NCBI RefSeq assembly: GCF_001556865.1
Contig: NZ_LSJY01000003.1
Location: 20,719 to 84,718 of the forward strand
DNA: 64,000 nt
Direction of reading: 5' to 3'
Source: Sphingobium sp. CCH11-B1
GTDB taxonomy: Bacteria > Pseudomonadota > Alphaproteobacteria > Sphingomonadales > Sphingomonadaceae
Of the stretch, positions 16,601 to 25,296 are shown piece by piece (position 1 is the stretch's first letter; each line of letters starts with the position of its first letter). Both the position numbers and the translations under genes were made by a program. The notes beneath the pieces were generated by a model. The model saw only the letters and a program-made list of their open reading frames with translations. It was not told where the DNA came from and did not search any database.

Positions 16601-19294
16601 ATGAACAGCAGCATGAGGCAGCGCCCGGTCGTGGCCGCCCTGTTGGCGACGACGATGATCGCGGGCCTGCCCATCGCGGCCATGGCCCAATCCGCGCCCG
16701 CGTCCGCGCCGGCCGCCGCTTCGACCGCGCCCGCCGTGACGCCGGCGGGTGCGCCGCTGGGCACGATCGGGTCGATCACCGTCACCGGCACGCAGCGGCT
16801 GGAGCCGGACACGGTCCTTTCCTACACCAAGCTGCGCCAGGGCCAGCCCTTCAGCCAGGAGAGCCTGGATCAGGCGCTGCGCGACCTTTACGAGACGGAA
16901 CTGTTCGCCGACGTCCAGATCCGCAACGACAATGGCGCGCTGACGGTCCAGGTGAAGGAAAACCCGGTCATCAACCGCATCGTCCTTGAAGGTAATAAGC
17001 GCCTCAAGGAAGACAAGATACGTCCTGAAATAAAACTGGCTCCGCGCCAGATCTATACCCGATCGAAGGTCCGCGCGGATGTCGCCCGCATCATCGAGCT
17101 GTACCGCCGGCAGGGCCGTTTCGCCGCGACGATCGAGCCCAAGATGGTCCAGCTGGACCAGAACCGCGTCGACATCGTGTTCGAGATCAGCGAGGGGCCC
17201 AAGTCCAAGGTCCGCCAGATCAACATCATCGGGAACGAGAAGTTCAAGGACGGCGAACTGCGCAGCCAGATGGTCACGAAGCAGTCGCGCTGGTTCCGCA
17301 TCTTTTCGTCGGGCACCAGCTACGATCCCGATCGCCTGGCCTATGACCAGCAGAAGCTGCGCCAATTCTACCTGACCGAAGGCTATGCCGACTTCCGCGT
17401 GATTTCCGCCGTGGCGGAACTGACGCCGGACAAGCAGGACTTCATCATCACCTATGTGGTGGAAGAAGGGGACCGCTACAAATTCGGCGACGTGAAGGTC
17501 GAATCGGACATTCGGGACCTGTCCGGCGAGGCGCTGACGAAGACGCTGCCGATGAAGAAGGGCGACTGGTACAACGCCAAGCAGGTCGAGGACACGGTCG
17601 ACACGCTCAGCGAGACGGCGGGCCTGTTCGGCTATGCCTTCGCGGACGTGTCGCCGGACTTCAACCGGTCCAAGGAAGACCTGACGATGGGGATCAATTT
17701 CCGCATCGGCAACGCGCCGCGGGTCTATGTGGAACGCGTCGACATCAACGGCAACACGCTGACGCAGGACAAGGTCGTGCGCCGCGAGTTCCGCCTGGCC
17801 GAAGGCGACGCCTTCAACAGCTTCCTGGTCAAGCGGTCGAAGGACCGGATCAACTCGCTGGGCTTCTTCCAGGAGAAGCTGGACATCGAGCAGAAGCCCG
17901 GCTCCGCGCCCGACCGCATCGTGCTGGAAACGAACGTGCAGGAAAAATCGACCGGCGAGCTGTCGCTGTCGGCCGGCTATTCCTCGCTGGAACGCTTCAT
18001 CGTGTCGGCGTCGATCACCCAGCGCAATTTCCGCGGCAAGGGCCAGGAACTGCGGACCTCGGTCAATTATTCGGCCTATTCCAAGTCGGTGGAAGTGGGC
18101 TTCACCGAACCCTATTTCATGGACAAGAATATCGCCATCGGTGGCGACATCTACCGCCGCGACCTCAACAGCTTCCGGTTCCTGGGCAACAGCACCAACG
18201 ACCGCGACACCACCTATGAGCAGACCACGACCGGTTTCCAGCTGCGCGCGGGTCTCTCTGTCACCGAATATATCTCGCTGGCGCTGCGCTACAGCCTGAA
18301 CTTCGACAATGTGACGCTCGACCGCGCCACCTATTATTCCGATCCCGACGGCGCGGGTCCGTTGGCCGAACGGTGCGACCCGCTGCTCGCCGGCCGCTAT
18401 CTGTGCGACGCCATCGGCAAGCGTACGACCTCCTCGATCGGCTATTCGCTGATCTACGACACGCGCGACAATCGCATCCGTCCGACCCGCGGCAACAATG
18501 TCGTGCTGAGCCAGGATTTCGCGGGCCTGGGCGGCAGCGTCCGCTATGTCCGTACCCGCGTGAATGCCGGCAAATATTGGGCGCTGGGCAGCGGCTTCAT
18601 CTTCTCGGTCACTGGCGAGGGCGGCTATATCCATTCGCTCGAAGGGCAGCGGACCGATCCGGACGGCTTCCCGACCGAGCGCATCCGCCTGGTCGACCGC
18701 TTCTTCCTGGGCGAACCGCAGATCCGCGGCTTCAACATCCGCGGCGTCGGTCCGCGCGTGAAGCGCTATTTCCTCCAGGCGACCACCGACAGCAACGGCG
18801 CGACCACCGGCTATGAGCGGGTCAACGGCAACCAGAATGTGTCGGACGACGCGCTGGGCGGCCGGATTTATTATATGTCGCGCGCTGAACTCGAAATCCC
18901 GCTGGGATCGGGCGCGCGCGAGATGGGGCTGCGTCCGTCCATCTATGTGGACGCCGGCGCCGTCGCGGGCATCAAGGACCCGGTCCTCGTCAACGGCACC
19001 GGCAGCTTTGCCGGCTATTGCGATCCCACCACGGCCGCGCCCACCGGATCGACCAGGGTGCGCGCGACCGGCAGCGCCCGCGCGCCGGTATGCGGCACGA
19101 ACTTCAGCTTCGCGGGCGGCAATTTCGAGGAAGAATATCTCGGCGACACGCTCAAGCCGCGTGTGTCCGTGGGCTTTGGCGTCAACTGGAACTCGCCCTT
19201 CGGCCCGTTCCGCATCGATATCGCCAAGGCCCTGCTCAAGGAACCAGGGGACGACACCAAGCTCATCACCTTCAACGTAGGGACTCAATTCTGA
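16601..19294 (+). CDS. bamA: Outer membrane protein assembly factor BamA
   Basis: BamA is the essential Omp85 core of the BAM complex that inserts beta-barrel proteins into the outer membrane. From ATG 16601 it is 897 residues: a signal peptide ending about AAMAQ, five periplasmic POTRA repeats to about residue 430, then a C-terminal barrel. The barrel has the conserved lid motif region (RGF in IRGFNIRGVGPR) and a terminal aromatic strand TFNVGTQF. A GTG at 16592 with GGAG before it is an alternative start. skp follows with a 1-base overlap (TGATG). Confidence 0.95.
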   Translation: MNSSMRQRPVVAALLATTMIAGLPIAAMAQSAPASAPAAASTAPAVTPAGAPLGTIGSITVTGTQRLEPDTVLSYTKLRQGQPFSQESLDQALRDLYETELFADVQIRNDNGALTVQVKENPVINRIVLEGNKRLKEDKIRPEIKLAPRQIYTRSKVRADVARIIELYRRQGRFAATIEPKMVQLDQNRVDIVFEISEGPKSKVRQINIIGNEKFKDGELRSQMVTKQSRWFRIFSSGTSYDPDRLAYDQQKLRQFYLTEGYADFRVISAVAELTPDKQDFIITYVVEEGDRYKFGDVKVESDIRDLSGEALTKTLPMKKGDWYNAKQVEDTVDTLSETAGLFGYAFADVSPDFNRSKEDLTMGINFRIGNAPRVYVERVDINGNTLTQDKVVRREFRLAEGDAFNSFLVKRSKDRINSLGFFQEKLDIEQKPGSAPDRIVLETNVQEKSTGELSLSAGYSSLERFIVSASITQRNFRGKGQELRTSVNYSAYSKSVEVGFTEPYFMDKNIAIGGDIYRRDLNSFRFLGNSTNDRDTTYEQTTTGFQLRAGLSVTEYISLALRYSLNFDNVTLDRATYYSDPDGAGPLAERCDPLLAGRYLCDAIGKRTTSSIGYSLIYDTRDNRIRPTRGNNVVLSQDFAGLGGSVRYVRTRVNAGKYWALGSGFIFSVTGEGGYIHSLEGQRTDPDGFPTERIRLVDRFFLGEPQIRGFNIRGVGPRVKRYFLQATTDSNGATTGYERVNGNQNVSDDALGGRIYYMSRAELEIPLGSGAREMGLRPSIYVDAGAVAGIKDPVLVNGTGSFAGYCDPTTAAPTGSTRVRATGSARAPVCGTNFSFAGGNFEEEYLGDTLKPRVSVGFGVNWNSPFGPFRIDIAKALLKEPGDDTKLITFNVGTQF

Positions 19295-19971
19295 TGAAGA
19301 CGATTATCAAGGCCGCGGCGCTGACGCTGGCGCCCATGACTGCCATCGCGGCGACTGCGATTTCTTTGGCCGCCGTGCCGGCCGCCGCCCAGACCAAGTC
19401 GGGCATCGCGGTCGTCGATCTGGAGGAAGCCGTCGCCCGCAGCGCCGCCTTCACCACGGCGATGACGCAGATGCAGACCACCTACAAGCCGCAGATCGAC
19501 CAGATCAACACGCGCCGCACCGCGATCGAGACCGATCTCAAGGCGAAGAATGACGCGCTGCAGGCTGCGTACAAGGCCGCCGGCAACAAGCCGACCCCGG
19601 CGATCGAGACCCAGTATCAGCAGTTGCAGCAGGCCCAGCAGAACGGCCAGGCCGAATTGCAGCGGCTGAGCCAGCCGGTGCAGCTCGCCCGCGCCTATGT
19701 CGAGCAGCAGATCGTCGCCAAGCTGGATGATGCGCTGAAGGCCGCGACCGCGAAGACCAAGTCGGAAATCGTGTTCAAGAAGGGCGCGACCGAAAGCTTC
19801 GGCGCCGGCGCGGACATCACCCCCGCCGTCATCACCGAACTCAACGCGCTGGTGCCCAGCGTCGGCATCACCCCGCCGGCCGGCTGGCAGCCGGGTCAGG
19901 CGCAGGGTGCGGCACCCGCGCCTGCGGCCGCCGCTCCGGCGACCCCGGCGCAGGCTCCCAAGTCGCGCTGA
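19294..19971 (+). CDS. skp: OmpH/Skp-family periplasmic chaperone
   Basis: Skp holds unfolded outer-membrane proteins in the periplasm on their way to BamA. The protein is 225 residues with a signal peptide ending about PAAAQ. The OmpH core follows (GIAVVDLEEAVARS), then long alpha-helical arms rich in Gln and Lys. The C-terminal part after the core is a proline/alanine-rich tail absent from E. coli Skp. The gene overlaps bamA by one base and is followed by fabZ after 9 bases. Confidence 0.9.
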   Translation: MKTIIKAAALTLAPMTAIAATAISLAAVPAAAQTKSGIAVVDLEEAVARSAAFTTAMTQMQTTYKPQIDQINTRRTAIETDLKAKNDALQAAYKAAGNKPTPAIETQYQQLQQAQQNGQAELQRLSQPVQLARAYVEQQIVAKLDDALKAATAKTKSEIVFKKGATESFGAGADITPAVITELNALVPSVGITPPAGWQPGQAQGAAPAPAAAAPATPAQAPKSR

Positions 19972-19980
19972 TATAAAAAG

Positions 19981-20457
19981 ATGACGGGGGAGGTTGAATC
20001 GACCGCGCGTGGCCCGATGGATGTCCGTCGGGTCATGGCTGCACTGCCGCACCGCTATCCGATGCTGCTTGTCGACCGCGTGGTGTCGCTGGTGCCCAAC
20101 CAGTCGATCCATGCGGTGAAGGCCGTGTCGATGAACGAGCCGTTCTTCCAGGGGCATTTCCCGGGGCGGCCGATCATGCCCGGCGTCCTGATCGTGGAGG
20201 CGATGGCGCAGGCGGCGGGCGTGCTGGCGGTCGATTCGATGAACCTCGCCGATTCGGGCAAGCTCGTCTATTTCATGAGCATCGACGGCGCGAAGTTCCG
20301 CTCTCCGGTAGAGCCGGGCTGCCTGCTCGACTTGCATGTGGACGCGACGCAGTTCCGCGGCGCGGTCTGCAAGTTCCGCGGCAAGGCGATGGTCGACGGC
20401 AAGCTGGCCGCCGAGGCGCAGTTCGTCGCGATGATCGCCGATCCGCCCAAGGACTGA
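19981..20457 (+). CDS. fabZ: 3-hydroxyacyl-[acyl-carrier-protein] dehydratase FabZ
   Basis: FabZ removes water from 3-hydroxyacyl-ACP in fatty acid elongation. The 158-residue hot-dog-fold protein shows [13 protein letters not shown] and the active-site helix [20 protein letters not shown] with catalytic His and Glu. In LPS-making bacteria lpxD normally lies between skp and fabZ, with lpxA and lpxB after it. Here fabZ follows skp directly and no lpx gene follows. The last gene of the run, it is separated from rpmE by a palindromic repeat. Confidence 0.95.
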   Translation: MTGEVESTARGPMDVRRVMAALPHRYPMLLVDRVVSLVPNQSIHAVKAVSMNEPFFQGHFPGRPIMPGVLIVEAMAQAAGVLAVDSMNLADSGKLVYFMSIDGAKFRSPVEPGCLLDLHVDATQFRGAVCKFRGKAMVDGKLAAEAQFVAMIADPPKD

Positions 20458-20470
20458 CGCGGAACTTGCT

Positions 20471-20545
20471 CGTCATGCCGGCGCAGGCTGGCATCTTCCT
20501 GCCAGTGCGCGCCACAATGAGACCCCGGCTTTCGCTGGGATGACG
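20471..20545. repeat. Palindromic intergenic repeat (CGTCAT...ATGACG type)
   Basis: Two roughly 26-base half units face each other: CGTCATGCCGGCGCAGGCTG on the left and the inverse of CGTCATCCCAGCGAAAGCCG on the right. The class (CGTCATNCCNGCGNANGCNGG) is frequently dispersed in proteobacterial intergenic DNA. It lies between fabZ and rpmE. Confidence 0.6.
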
Positions 20546-20659
20546 ATTGGGGGGCAGGCTTATCCCTTGCCAATTGCCCCGCGAACCGCTAACGGCGCGC
20601 CTTCGCATTTTTTCGCATCCGGCCGGTCGGAAACCGGCCACTATAGGAGCATCACCGCC

Positions 20660-20884
20660 ATGAAGGCCGATACCCACCCCGATTACCACATGATCACCGT
20701 CCAGATGACCGACGGCACCACCTTCCAGACCCGCTCGACCTGGGGCAAGGAAGGCGACACGCTGGCGCTCGACATCGATCCCAAGTCGCACCCGGCCTGG
20801 ACGGGCGGCAACCGCCAGCTCGACACCGGCGGCCAGGTGGCGCGCTTCAACAAGCGTTTCGGCGGCCTGACGCTGAAGAAGTAA
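20660..20884 (+). CDS. rpmE: 50S ribosomal protein L31, zinc-free form
   Basis: L31 is a small large-subunit protein near the central protuberance. The 74 residues start [19 protein letters not shown] and end [18 protein letters not shown]. The two cysteine pairs that bind zinc in E. coli-type L31 are replaced (VQMTDG and [10 protein letters not shown]), so this is the C-minus form that needs no zinc. GGAG lies 12 bases upstream of the ATG. The gene is monocistronic, with a terminator at 20912-20941. Confidence 0.95.
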   Translation: MKADTHPDYHMITVQMTDGTTFQTRSTWGKEGDTLALDIDPKSHPAWTGGNRQLDTGGQVARFNKRFGGLTLKK

Positions 20885-20911
20885 TCGGCCTTAGCGGGTT
20901 TGAGATGAAGG

Positions 20912-20941
20912 GGGCGCTCCGGGGACGGGGCGCCCTTTTTT
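20912..20941 (+). terminator. Rho-independent terminator after rpmE
   Basis: GGGCGCTCC (20912-20920) pairs with GGGGCGCCC (20927-20935), 9 bp with one G-U, loop GGGGAC, followed by six T. Confidence 0.88.
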
Positions 20942-21025
20942 GCTTGTGATTGGACCTGCCATTGTGGTGGACATCGTCATTGCAGGTTGGCGGAGGCGAT
21001 CCGCCGAGGGGGAGGGACCGATCAG

Positions 21026-21541
21026 ATGATTTCATTGTTGCTGCTTGCCGGTGCTGTCGCGGGCGTATCGGACATAGACGTGGTCGCGAACAGCAAGGCT
21101 GGCATGAAACTCTGTTCCAACCCCGACGTCGCCACCAAAACATGTTCGACAATTGCCTCCTACACCGCCGCTGAAGACGGCTCGTTCGTGGAAACGGGGG
21201 AGGTTCTGCTTGCCCCAGACCAGCCGATTACACTTCAAACGTCGATTCCCGTGACAATCGACGGCGGCTCCATCTGCGGTCAGCTGACTGACGCCGCCCT
21301 TGAAGGTGCGAAGGTGAGGGTTGGTGGCGCGCTGTTGCCACCAGACCGTCACGCGATGGCGCTGAAAAGTCTGATTGCCAAGCTCAAGCCGCTTGTCGGC
21401 AAAAAGACATGTGATGGCCTGAGGATGGAGGGCGGCAGGCTGATGAAATATGGTCAGGTGGAACGTGTCGACGTGAACCTGCCGGGCAAGCCTGTGATCT
21501 GGATCGCAGCCGATAGCGGCTACAGGGTCGCGCCTCGCTGA
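21026..21541 (+). CDS. Secreted protein, uncharacterised (171 aa)
   Basis: I do not recognise this protein. From ATG 21026 it begins MISLLLLAGAVAGVSD, a short signal peptide, and the mature part has four cysteines (LCSNP, KTCST, SICGQ, KTCDG) that could form two disulfides in the periplasm. GGAGGG lies about 9 bases upstream. Its GC content is lower than that of the flanking genes. Its 3' end overlaps the 3' end of aroB on the other strand by 22 bases. Confidence 0.65.
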   Translation: MISLLLLAGAVAGVSDIDVVANSKAGMKLCSNPDVATKTCSTIASYTAAEDGSFVETGEVLLAPDQPITLQTSIPVTIDGGSICGQLTDAALEGAKVRVGGALLPPDRHAMALKSLIAKLKPLVGKKTCDGLRMEGGRLMKYGQVERVDVNLPGKPVIWIAADSGYRVAPR

Positions 21542-22647
21542 GCTTTCGCCCGATCCTCGTCCAGGAACGCCGCCACGTCGTCCAGCGCGACGTCCTTCGA
21601 CAGGAAGGTCTGGCCGATGCCGCGGGCGAGGAGGAAGGGGAGGGTGCCCGCTGCCATCTTCTTGTCGTGGAGCATGTGCGCGACCAGCGCCGGGCCGTTA
21701 GCGGTGACATGAGCGGTGGCGAGGTCGTAGGGCAGGCCCACGGCCTTCAAATGAGCGGTCACGCGGTCAGCATCCTCCTGCGGGCAGAGGCCAAGCCGCG
21801 CGGAATAGCGGAAGGCGAGCGCCATGCCCGCCGCGACGCCTTCGCCGTGCAGCAGCGTGTCGGAAAAGCCCGTGTCCGCCTCCAGCGCATGGCCGAAGGT
21901 GTGGCCGAGGTTGAGCAGCGCGCGGCGGCCCGATGTCTCGCGTTCGTCGTCGGCGACGATGGCGGCCTTGGCGCGAACGCTTCGTTCGATGGCATGGACG
22001 CGCGCTTGCGCGTCGCCGGCGAGCAGGCGATGGCCGTCGCTTTCGCACCAGGCGAAGAAATCGGGATCGTCGATCAGCCCATATTTGACGACTTCGGCAT
22101 AGCCGGCGCGGGTTTCGCGCGGGGGCAGGCTGTCGAGGGTCGAAGGATCGATCAGCACCAAAGCGGGCTGGTAGAAGCTGCCGACCAGATTCTTGCCCGC
22201 GCGCGTGTTGATCGCGGTCTTGCCGCCGACCGACGAATCGACCTGGGCCAGCAGGGTTGTTGGAAGCTGGATGAAGTGACAGCCGCGCTTCAGGATGGAC
22301 GCGGCAAAGCCCACCAGATCGCCGATGACCCCGCCGCCCAGCGCGACGACATGGTCGCCCCGCTCGATCTCCAGCGCCAGCAGCGCGTCGAGCAACTGTT
22401 CCAGATGGCGCCAGCTCTTGGTCTGTTCGCCCGCCGGCAGGATGATGGGTTCGACCGTCACGTCGCTTGCGCGCAGGGCCGCGTCGAGGCGCGGCAATTG
22501 CGCGGCGGCGACATGCGTGTCGGTGACCACCACCAGCCGCCCCTTGCGCGCATGGCGGGACAGAAGATCGCCGGCGCGGTCGAGCGCCCCCTGTTCGATC
22601 ACTATGTCGTAACTGCGCGCGTCCAGCGCCACGCGGACTAATGCCAT
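21520..22647 (-). CDS. aroB: 3-dehydroquinate synthase
   Basis: AroB converts DAHP to 3-dehydroquinate, the second shikimate pathway step, using NAD and a divalent metal. The 375-residue protein has the nucleotide-binding GGGVIGDLVGFAAS, the VDSSVGGKTAIN loop, and metal ligands around GYAEVVKYGLI (Glu) and LNLGHTFGHALE (His, His). It is translated after aroK on the same strand and overlaps it by 10 bases. Confidence 0.96.
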   Translation of the reverse strand: MALVRVALDARSYDIVIEQGALDRAGDLLSRHARKGRLVVVTDTHVAAAQLPRLDAALRASDVTVEPIILPAGEQTKSWRHLEQLLDALLALEIERGDHVVALGGGVIGDLVGFAASILKRGCHFIQLPTTLLAQVDSSVGGKTAINTRAGKNLVGSFYQPALVLIDPSTLDSLPPRETRAGYAEVVKYGLIDDPDFFAWCESDGHRLLAGDAQARVHAIERSVRAKAAIVADDERETSGRRALLNLGHTFGHALEADTGFSDTLLHGEGVAAGMALAFRYSARLGLCPQEDADRVTAHLKAVGLPYDLATAHVTANGPALVAHMLHDKKMAAGTLPFLLARGIGQTFLSKDVALDDVAAFLDEDRAKAQRGATL

Positions 22648-23186
22648 GCCGTCAGTTGCTCCATGATGCGCTCCACCGCGACCTCGTGCGGGGCGGCGAT
22701 GCTCTTCACGTGGATCGGCGCGAGCGCATAGATCGGGTTCCGCGTAGCCGCCAGTTCGGTCAGCACGGCGCGGGGATCCTTGCCCTTCAGCAGCGGGCGG
22801 CTGTCGCGCCGCGCCACGCGATCCACCAATATGTCGATGTCGGCGTCCAGCCAGATGGCGGTCGCGCTGTCCAGGATCAGGCGGCGGGTCTCTTCCTGCA
22901 TGAAGGCGCCGCCGCCGGTCGCGATCACCTTGGGCGCGCCATCCATCAGCCGGGCGATCACCCGCCGCTCGCCGTCGCGGAAATGCGCCTCGCCATAGCG
23001 TTCGAAAATCTCCGCCACGCTCATGCCGGCGGCTTTCTCTATCTCCTCGTCCGCGTCGACGAAGCTGAGGCCCAGGCGCGCCGCCAGCCTGCGCCCGACC
23101 GTGGATTTGCCCACGCCCATCATGCCCACCAGGACGATAGGGCCACGGCCGGCCTGACTGTCGGGGATTTTGCTGTTTCGCTGCAT
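22638..23186 (-). CDS. aroK: Shikimate kinase
   Basis: AroK phosphorylates shikimate with ATP. From ATG 23186 (MQRNSKIP) it is 182 residues with the Walker A motif GMMGVGKSTVGRRLA, the shikimate-binding DADEEIE, ATGGGAF and the lid arginine region RDSRPLL. The open frame continues far upstream, but only this part resembles the family. Gene order aroK-aroB is the normal one. It is divergent from the membrane-protein gene at 23284. Confidence 0.94.
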   Translation of the reverse strand: MQRNSKIPDSQAGRGPIVLVGMMGVGKSTVGRRLAARLGLSFVDADEEIEKAAGMSVAEIFERYGEAHFRDGERRVIARLMDGAPKVIATGGGAFMQEETRRLILDSATAIWLDADIDILVDRVARRDSRPLLKGKDPRAVLTELAATRNPIYALAPIHVKSIAAPHEVAVERIMEQLTAWH

Positions 23187-23283
23187 GGCTTGCGGGGCTA
23201 TACAGCCAGCCGTCGCAGAGGCAAATCGCATCTTTCCCCCGGACGTCGGGCCTTGCAGGCTCGTCAGCTTAAGCCAAGGATTT

Positions 23284-23472
23284 ATGAAGAATAATCGCAA
23301 CTTCGGCAGTTTCGATAGCAGTGCGCGCCGCCGCGGCACCCGGTTGCCTGTCATTCCCATCGTCCTCGTCCTGCTGGTCGTCGCCCTGCTCGCCTTCTTC
23401 TGGTCGCGCGGCGGCGAACAGCCGCAGCAACGCGTCGAGAAGGTCATTCCCGCAGACAAGCTGGGGCAATAA
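23284..23472 (+). CDS. Small single-span membrane protein (62 aa)
   Basis: The protein starts MKNNRNFGSFDSSARRRGT, a basic cytoplasmic segment, followed by one transmembrane helix (about residues 22-39, IPIVLVLLVVALLAFFW) and a charged tail. I know no family. AAGGA lies just before the start. It is 5 bases upstream of the next envelope-protein gene and the two probably form an operon running into xerD and accA. Confidence 0.65.
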   Translation: MKNNRNFGSFDSSARRRGTRLPVIPIVLVLLVVALLAFFWSRGGEQPQQRVEKVIPADKLGQ

Positions 23473-23477
23473 GGCCG

Positions 23478-25295
23478 ATGCGCTGGCCGCGGGGGAACGC
23501 CAGATGGGCGGTGGGCAGCTTCGCGCTCGCGCTGGCGCTGCCCGTCGTCGCGCAGCAGGCGCCCGAATCGCTGCTGCCCCCCGGCTTTGGCGATGCGCCC
23601 GAAACGCCAGCGCCGCAGCCCTCCCGCCCGGCCCAATCGTCGCCATCCTCGCCTGCCGCGCCGGCCGTTCCGATGGTGCAGCCGCTGGACACCGGCACAT
23701 CGGCCGACCTGTCGCTGCTGGACGGCGACAATGCGGCCGAGGAAATGACGCCGGAAGAACTGGCGGCCGAGAAGGCGAAATACGACCTGCCCGATACGGC
23801 GCGCCGTTCGCTTGACCGCATCGGACCGCTGACGCCGGAGACGCGCGGCTTCGAATCCACAGCCTTCGGTGCCCAGTCCGGCAGGTATCTGGCGGCGTTG
23901 ATGCGCGAAACCCATGCGCCCATCGTCTCGCGCTGGGCCTCCATCCTGCTTCGCCGCGCGCTGCTGTCGGCCACCGACACCCCGCGCGACATAGACGGGG
24001 CGGACTGGGCGGCCGAGCGCGCCTGGCTGCTGCTGCGCATGGGCGAGGCGGACAGCGCCCGGCTGATGGTGCAGAGCGTCGATTCGGACCGCTTCACGCC
24101 GCGCCTCTATGCGGTGGCGATGGAAACCTATCTGGCGACCGCCGATCCGGCCGGGCTGTGCCCGCTGTCGGAAGGCGCGCTGCGCACCAGCAAGGCAGCA
24201 GGATGGGCCATGACCCGCGCCATCTGCCCCGCGCTGTCGGGCGATCAGGGGACGGCGAGCGGCGCGCTCAACCAGGTGCAGCGGCGCGGCGAGGTGCGCG
24301 GCGTCGATTACCGGCTGGCGGAAAAGGTGGTGGGCACCGGCTTCAACGCACGCCGTTCGGTCAAGATCGAATGGACCGGGGTCGATCGGCTGACGTCATG
24401 GCGCTACGGCCTCGCCACCGCGCTCAATGTGGAAATTCCCGAACCGCTCTATGCGACGGCGGGGAGCCATGTCCGCGCCTGGGAAGCGCGCGCGGCGGCG
24501 CTGTCGCCAATGCGGCGGCGGCCGGGCGTCGACATCGCGGCGCGGCTGGGGGTCTTTTCCAGCGCCGCGCTGGTGGGCTTTTACGGACAGATGGGGACGG
24601 AGGGCGATCCGCCGGCGGACGTGGCCGACCGGGTGGAAGCCCTGCGCACAGCCTATTCCGGGGCGACCGTGGGCGATCGGATCGTCGGCATGCGCAGTTG
24701 GTGGCAGGACAATGCGCACCCCGATTATGTTGGGCTGATCGCCACCGCCCGCGCCGCCGCCGCGTTGCCCGTCGCGCAGACCGATGGGCAGGATGCCGCC
24801 AATCTGGTCGCGTCGATGCTCACGGCCGGCTATGATCGCAATGCGGCACGGTGGGCGCGCGCCATCGGCCAGCTGGACGGCGCAGGGGCATCGCAATTCT
24901 GGGCCTTGCTGGCGGTCGGCGCGCCCAGCCCGGTGGTGGACATGGGCAGCGGTCGCGTCTCTTCCTATATCGAGGAGGCCGGCGCGGCGAAGGGACGGAT
25001 GCTGATCGCGGCGCTGGCGGGCCTGTCGCGCCTGTCCGCCGGCGACGCGCAGTCCCTGGCGCAGGACAATGGCGTGCCGCTCGCCGCCGACAGCCGCTGG
25101 GCGCGCGCCATCGGCGCGGCGGCGCAGCGGGGCGAGAAAGCGACCGTCGCGCTGCTGGCGGCGGTGGGCATGCAGGGGAACGACTGGTCGAAGCTGCCCC
25201 CCGGCCATCTCTATCATATCGTCGCGGCGCTGCATCGCGTTGGGCTGGATCCCGAAGCGCGGATGATCGCGGCAGAGGCGATCAGCAGGACTTAA
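23478..25295 (+). CDS. Periplasmic or membrane-anchored protein, uncharacterised (605 aa)
   Basis: The protein has a signal peptide (SFALALALPVVAQ) and then a Pro/Ser/Ala-rich linker at about residues 30-75. The rest is a long Ala/Leu-rich, mostly helical region with repeated antiparallel-helix-like segments that resembles TPR or Sel1-type solenoids in texture. No catalytic motif stands out. A cysteine pair (GLCPLSEG, RAICPALS) lies near residues 219 and 250. The gene sits between a 62-residue membrane protein and xerD, from which it is separated by a single base. A role at the envelope is inferred only from the signal peptide and neighbours. Confidence 0.7.
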   Translation: MRWPRGNARWAVGSFALALALPVVAQQAPESLLPPGFGDAPETPAPQPSRPAQSSPSSPAAPAVPMVQPLDTGTSADLSLLDGDNAAEEMTPEELAAEKAKYDLPDTARRSLDRIGPLTPETRGFESTAFGAQSGRYLAALMRETHAPIVSRWASILLRRALLSATDTPRDIDGADWAAERAWLLLRMGEADSARLMVQSVDSDRFTPRLYAVAMETYLATADPAGLCPLSEGALRTSKAAGWAMTRAICPALSGDQGTASGALNQVQRRGEVRGVDYRLAEKVVGTGFNARRSVKIEWTGVDRLTSWRYGLATALNVEIPEPLYATAGSHVRAWEARAAALSPMRRRPGVDIAARLGVFSSAALVGFYGQMGTEGDPPADVADRVEALRTAYSGATVGDRIVGMRSWWQDNAHPDYVGLIATARAAAALPVAQTDGQDAANLVASMLTAGYDRNAARWARAIGQLDGAGASQFWALLAVGAPSPVVDMGSGRVSSYIEEAGAAKGRMLIAALAGLSRLSAGDAQSLAQDNGVPLAADSRWARAIGAAAQRGEKATVALLAAVGMQGNDWSKLPPGHLYHIVAALHRVGLDPEARMIAAEAISRT

Positions 25296-25296
25296 G

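Noticed and set aside
14891..19288. A 1465-codon open frame on the minus strand opposite dxr, rseP and bamA
   Set aside because: It is antisense to well-identified genes, rich in Arg/His/Asp as expected from reading high-GC codons backwards, and has no family resemblance.
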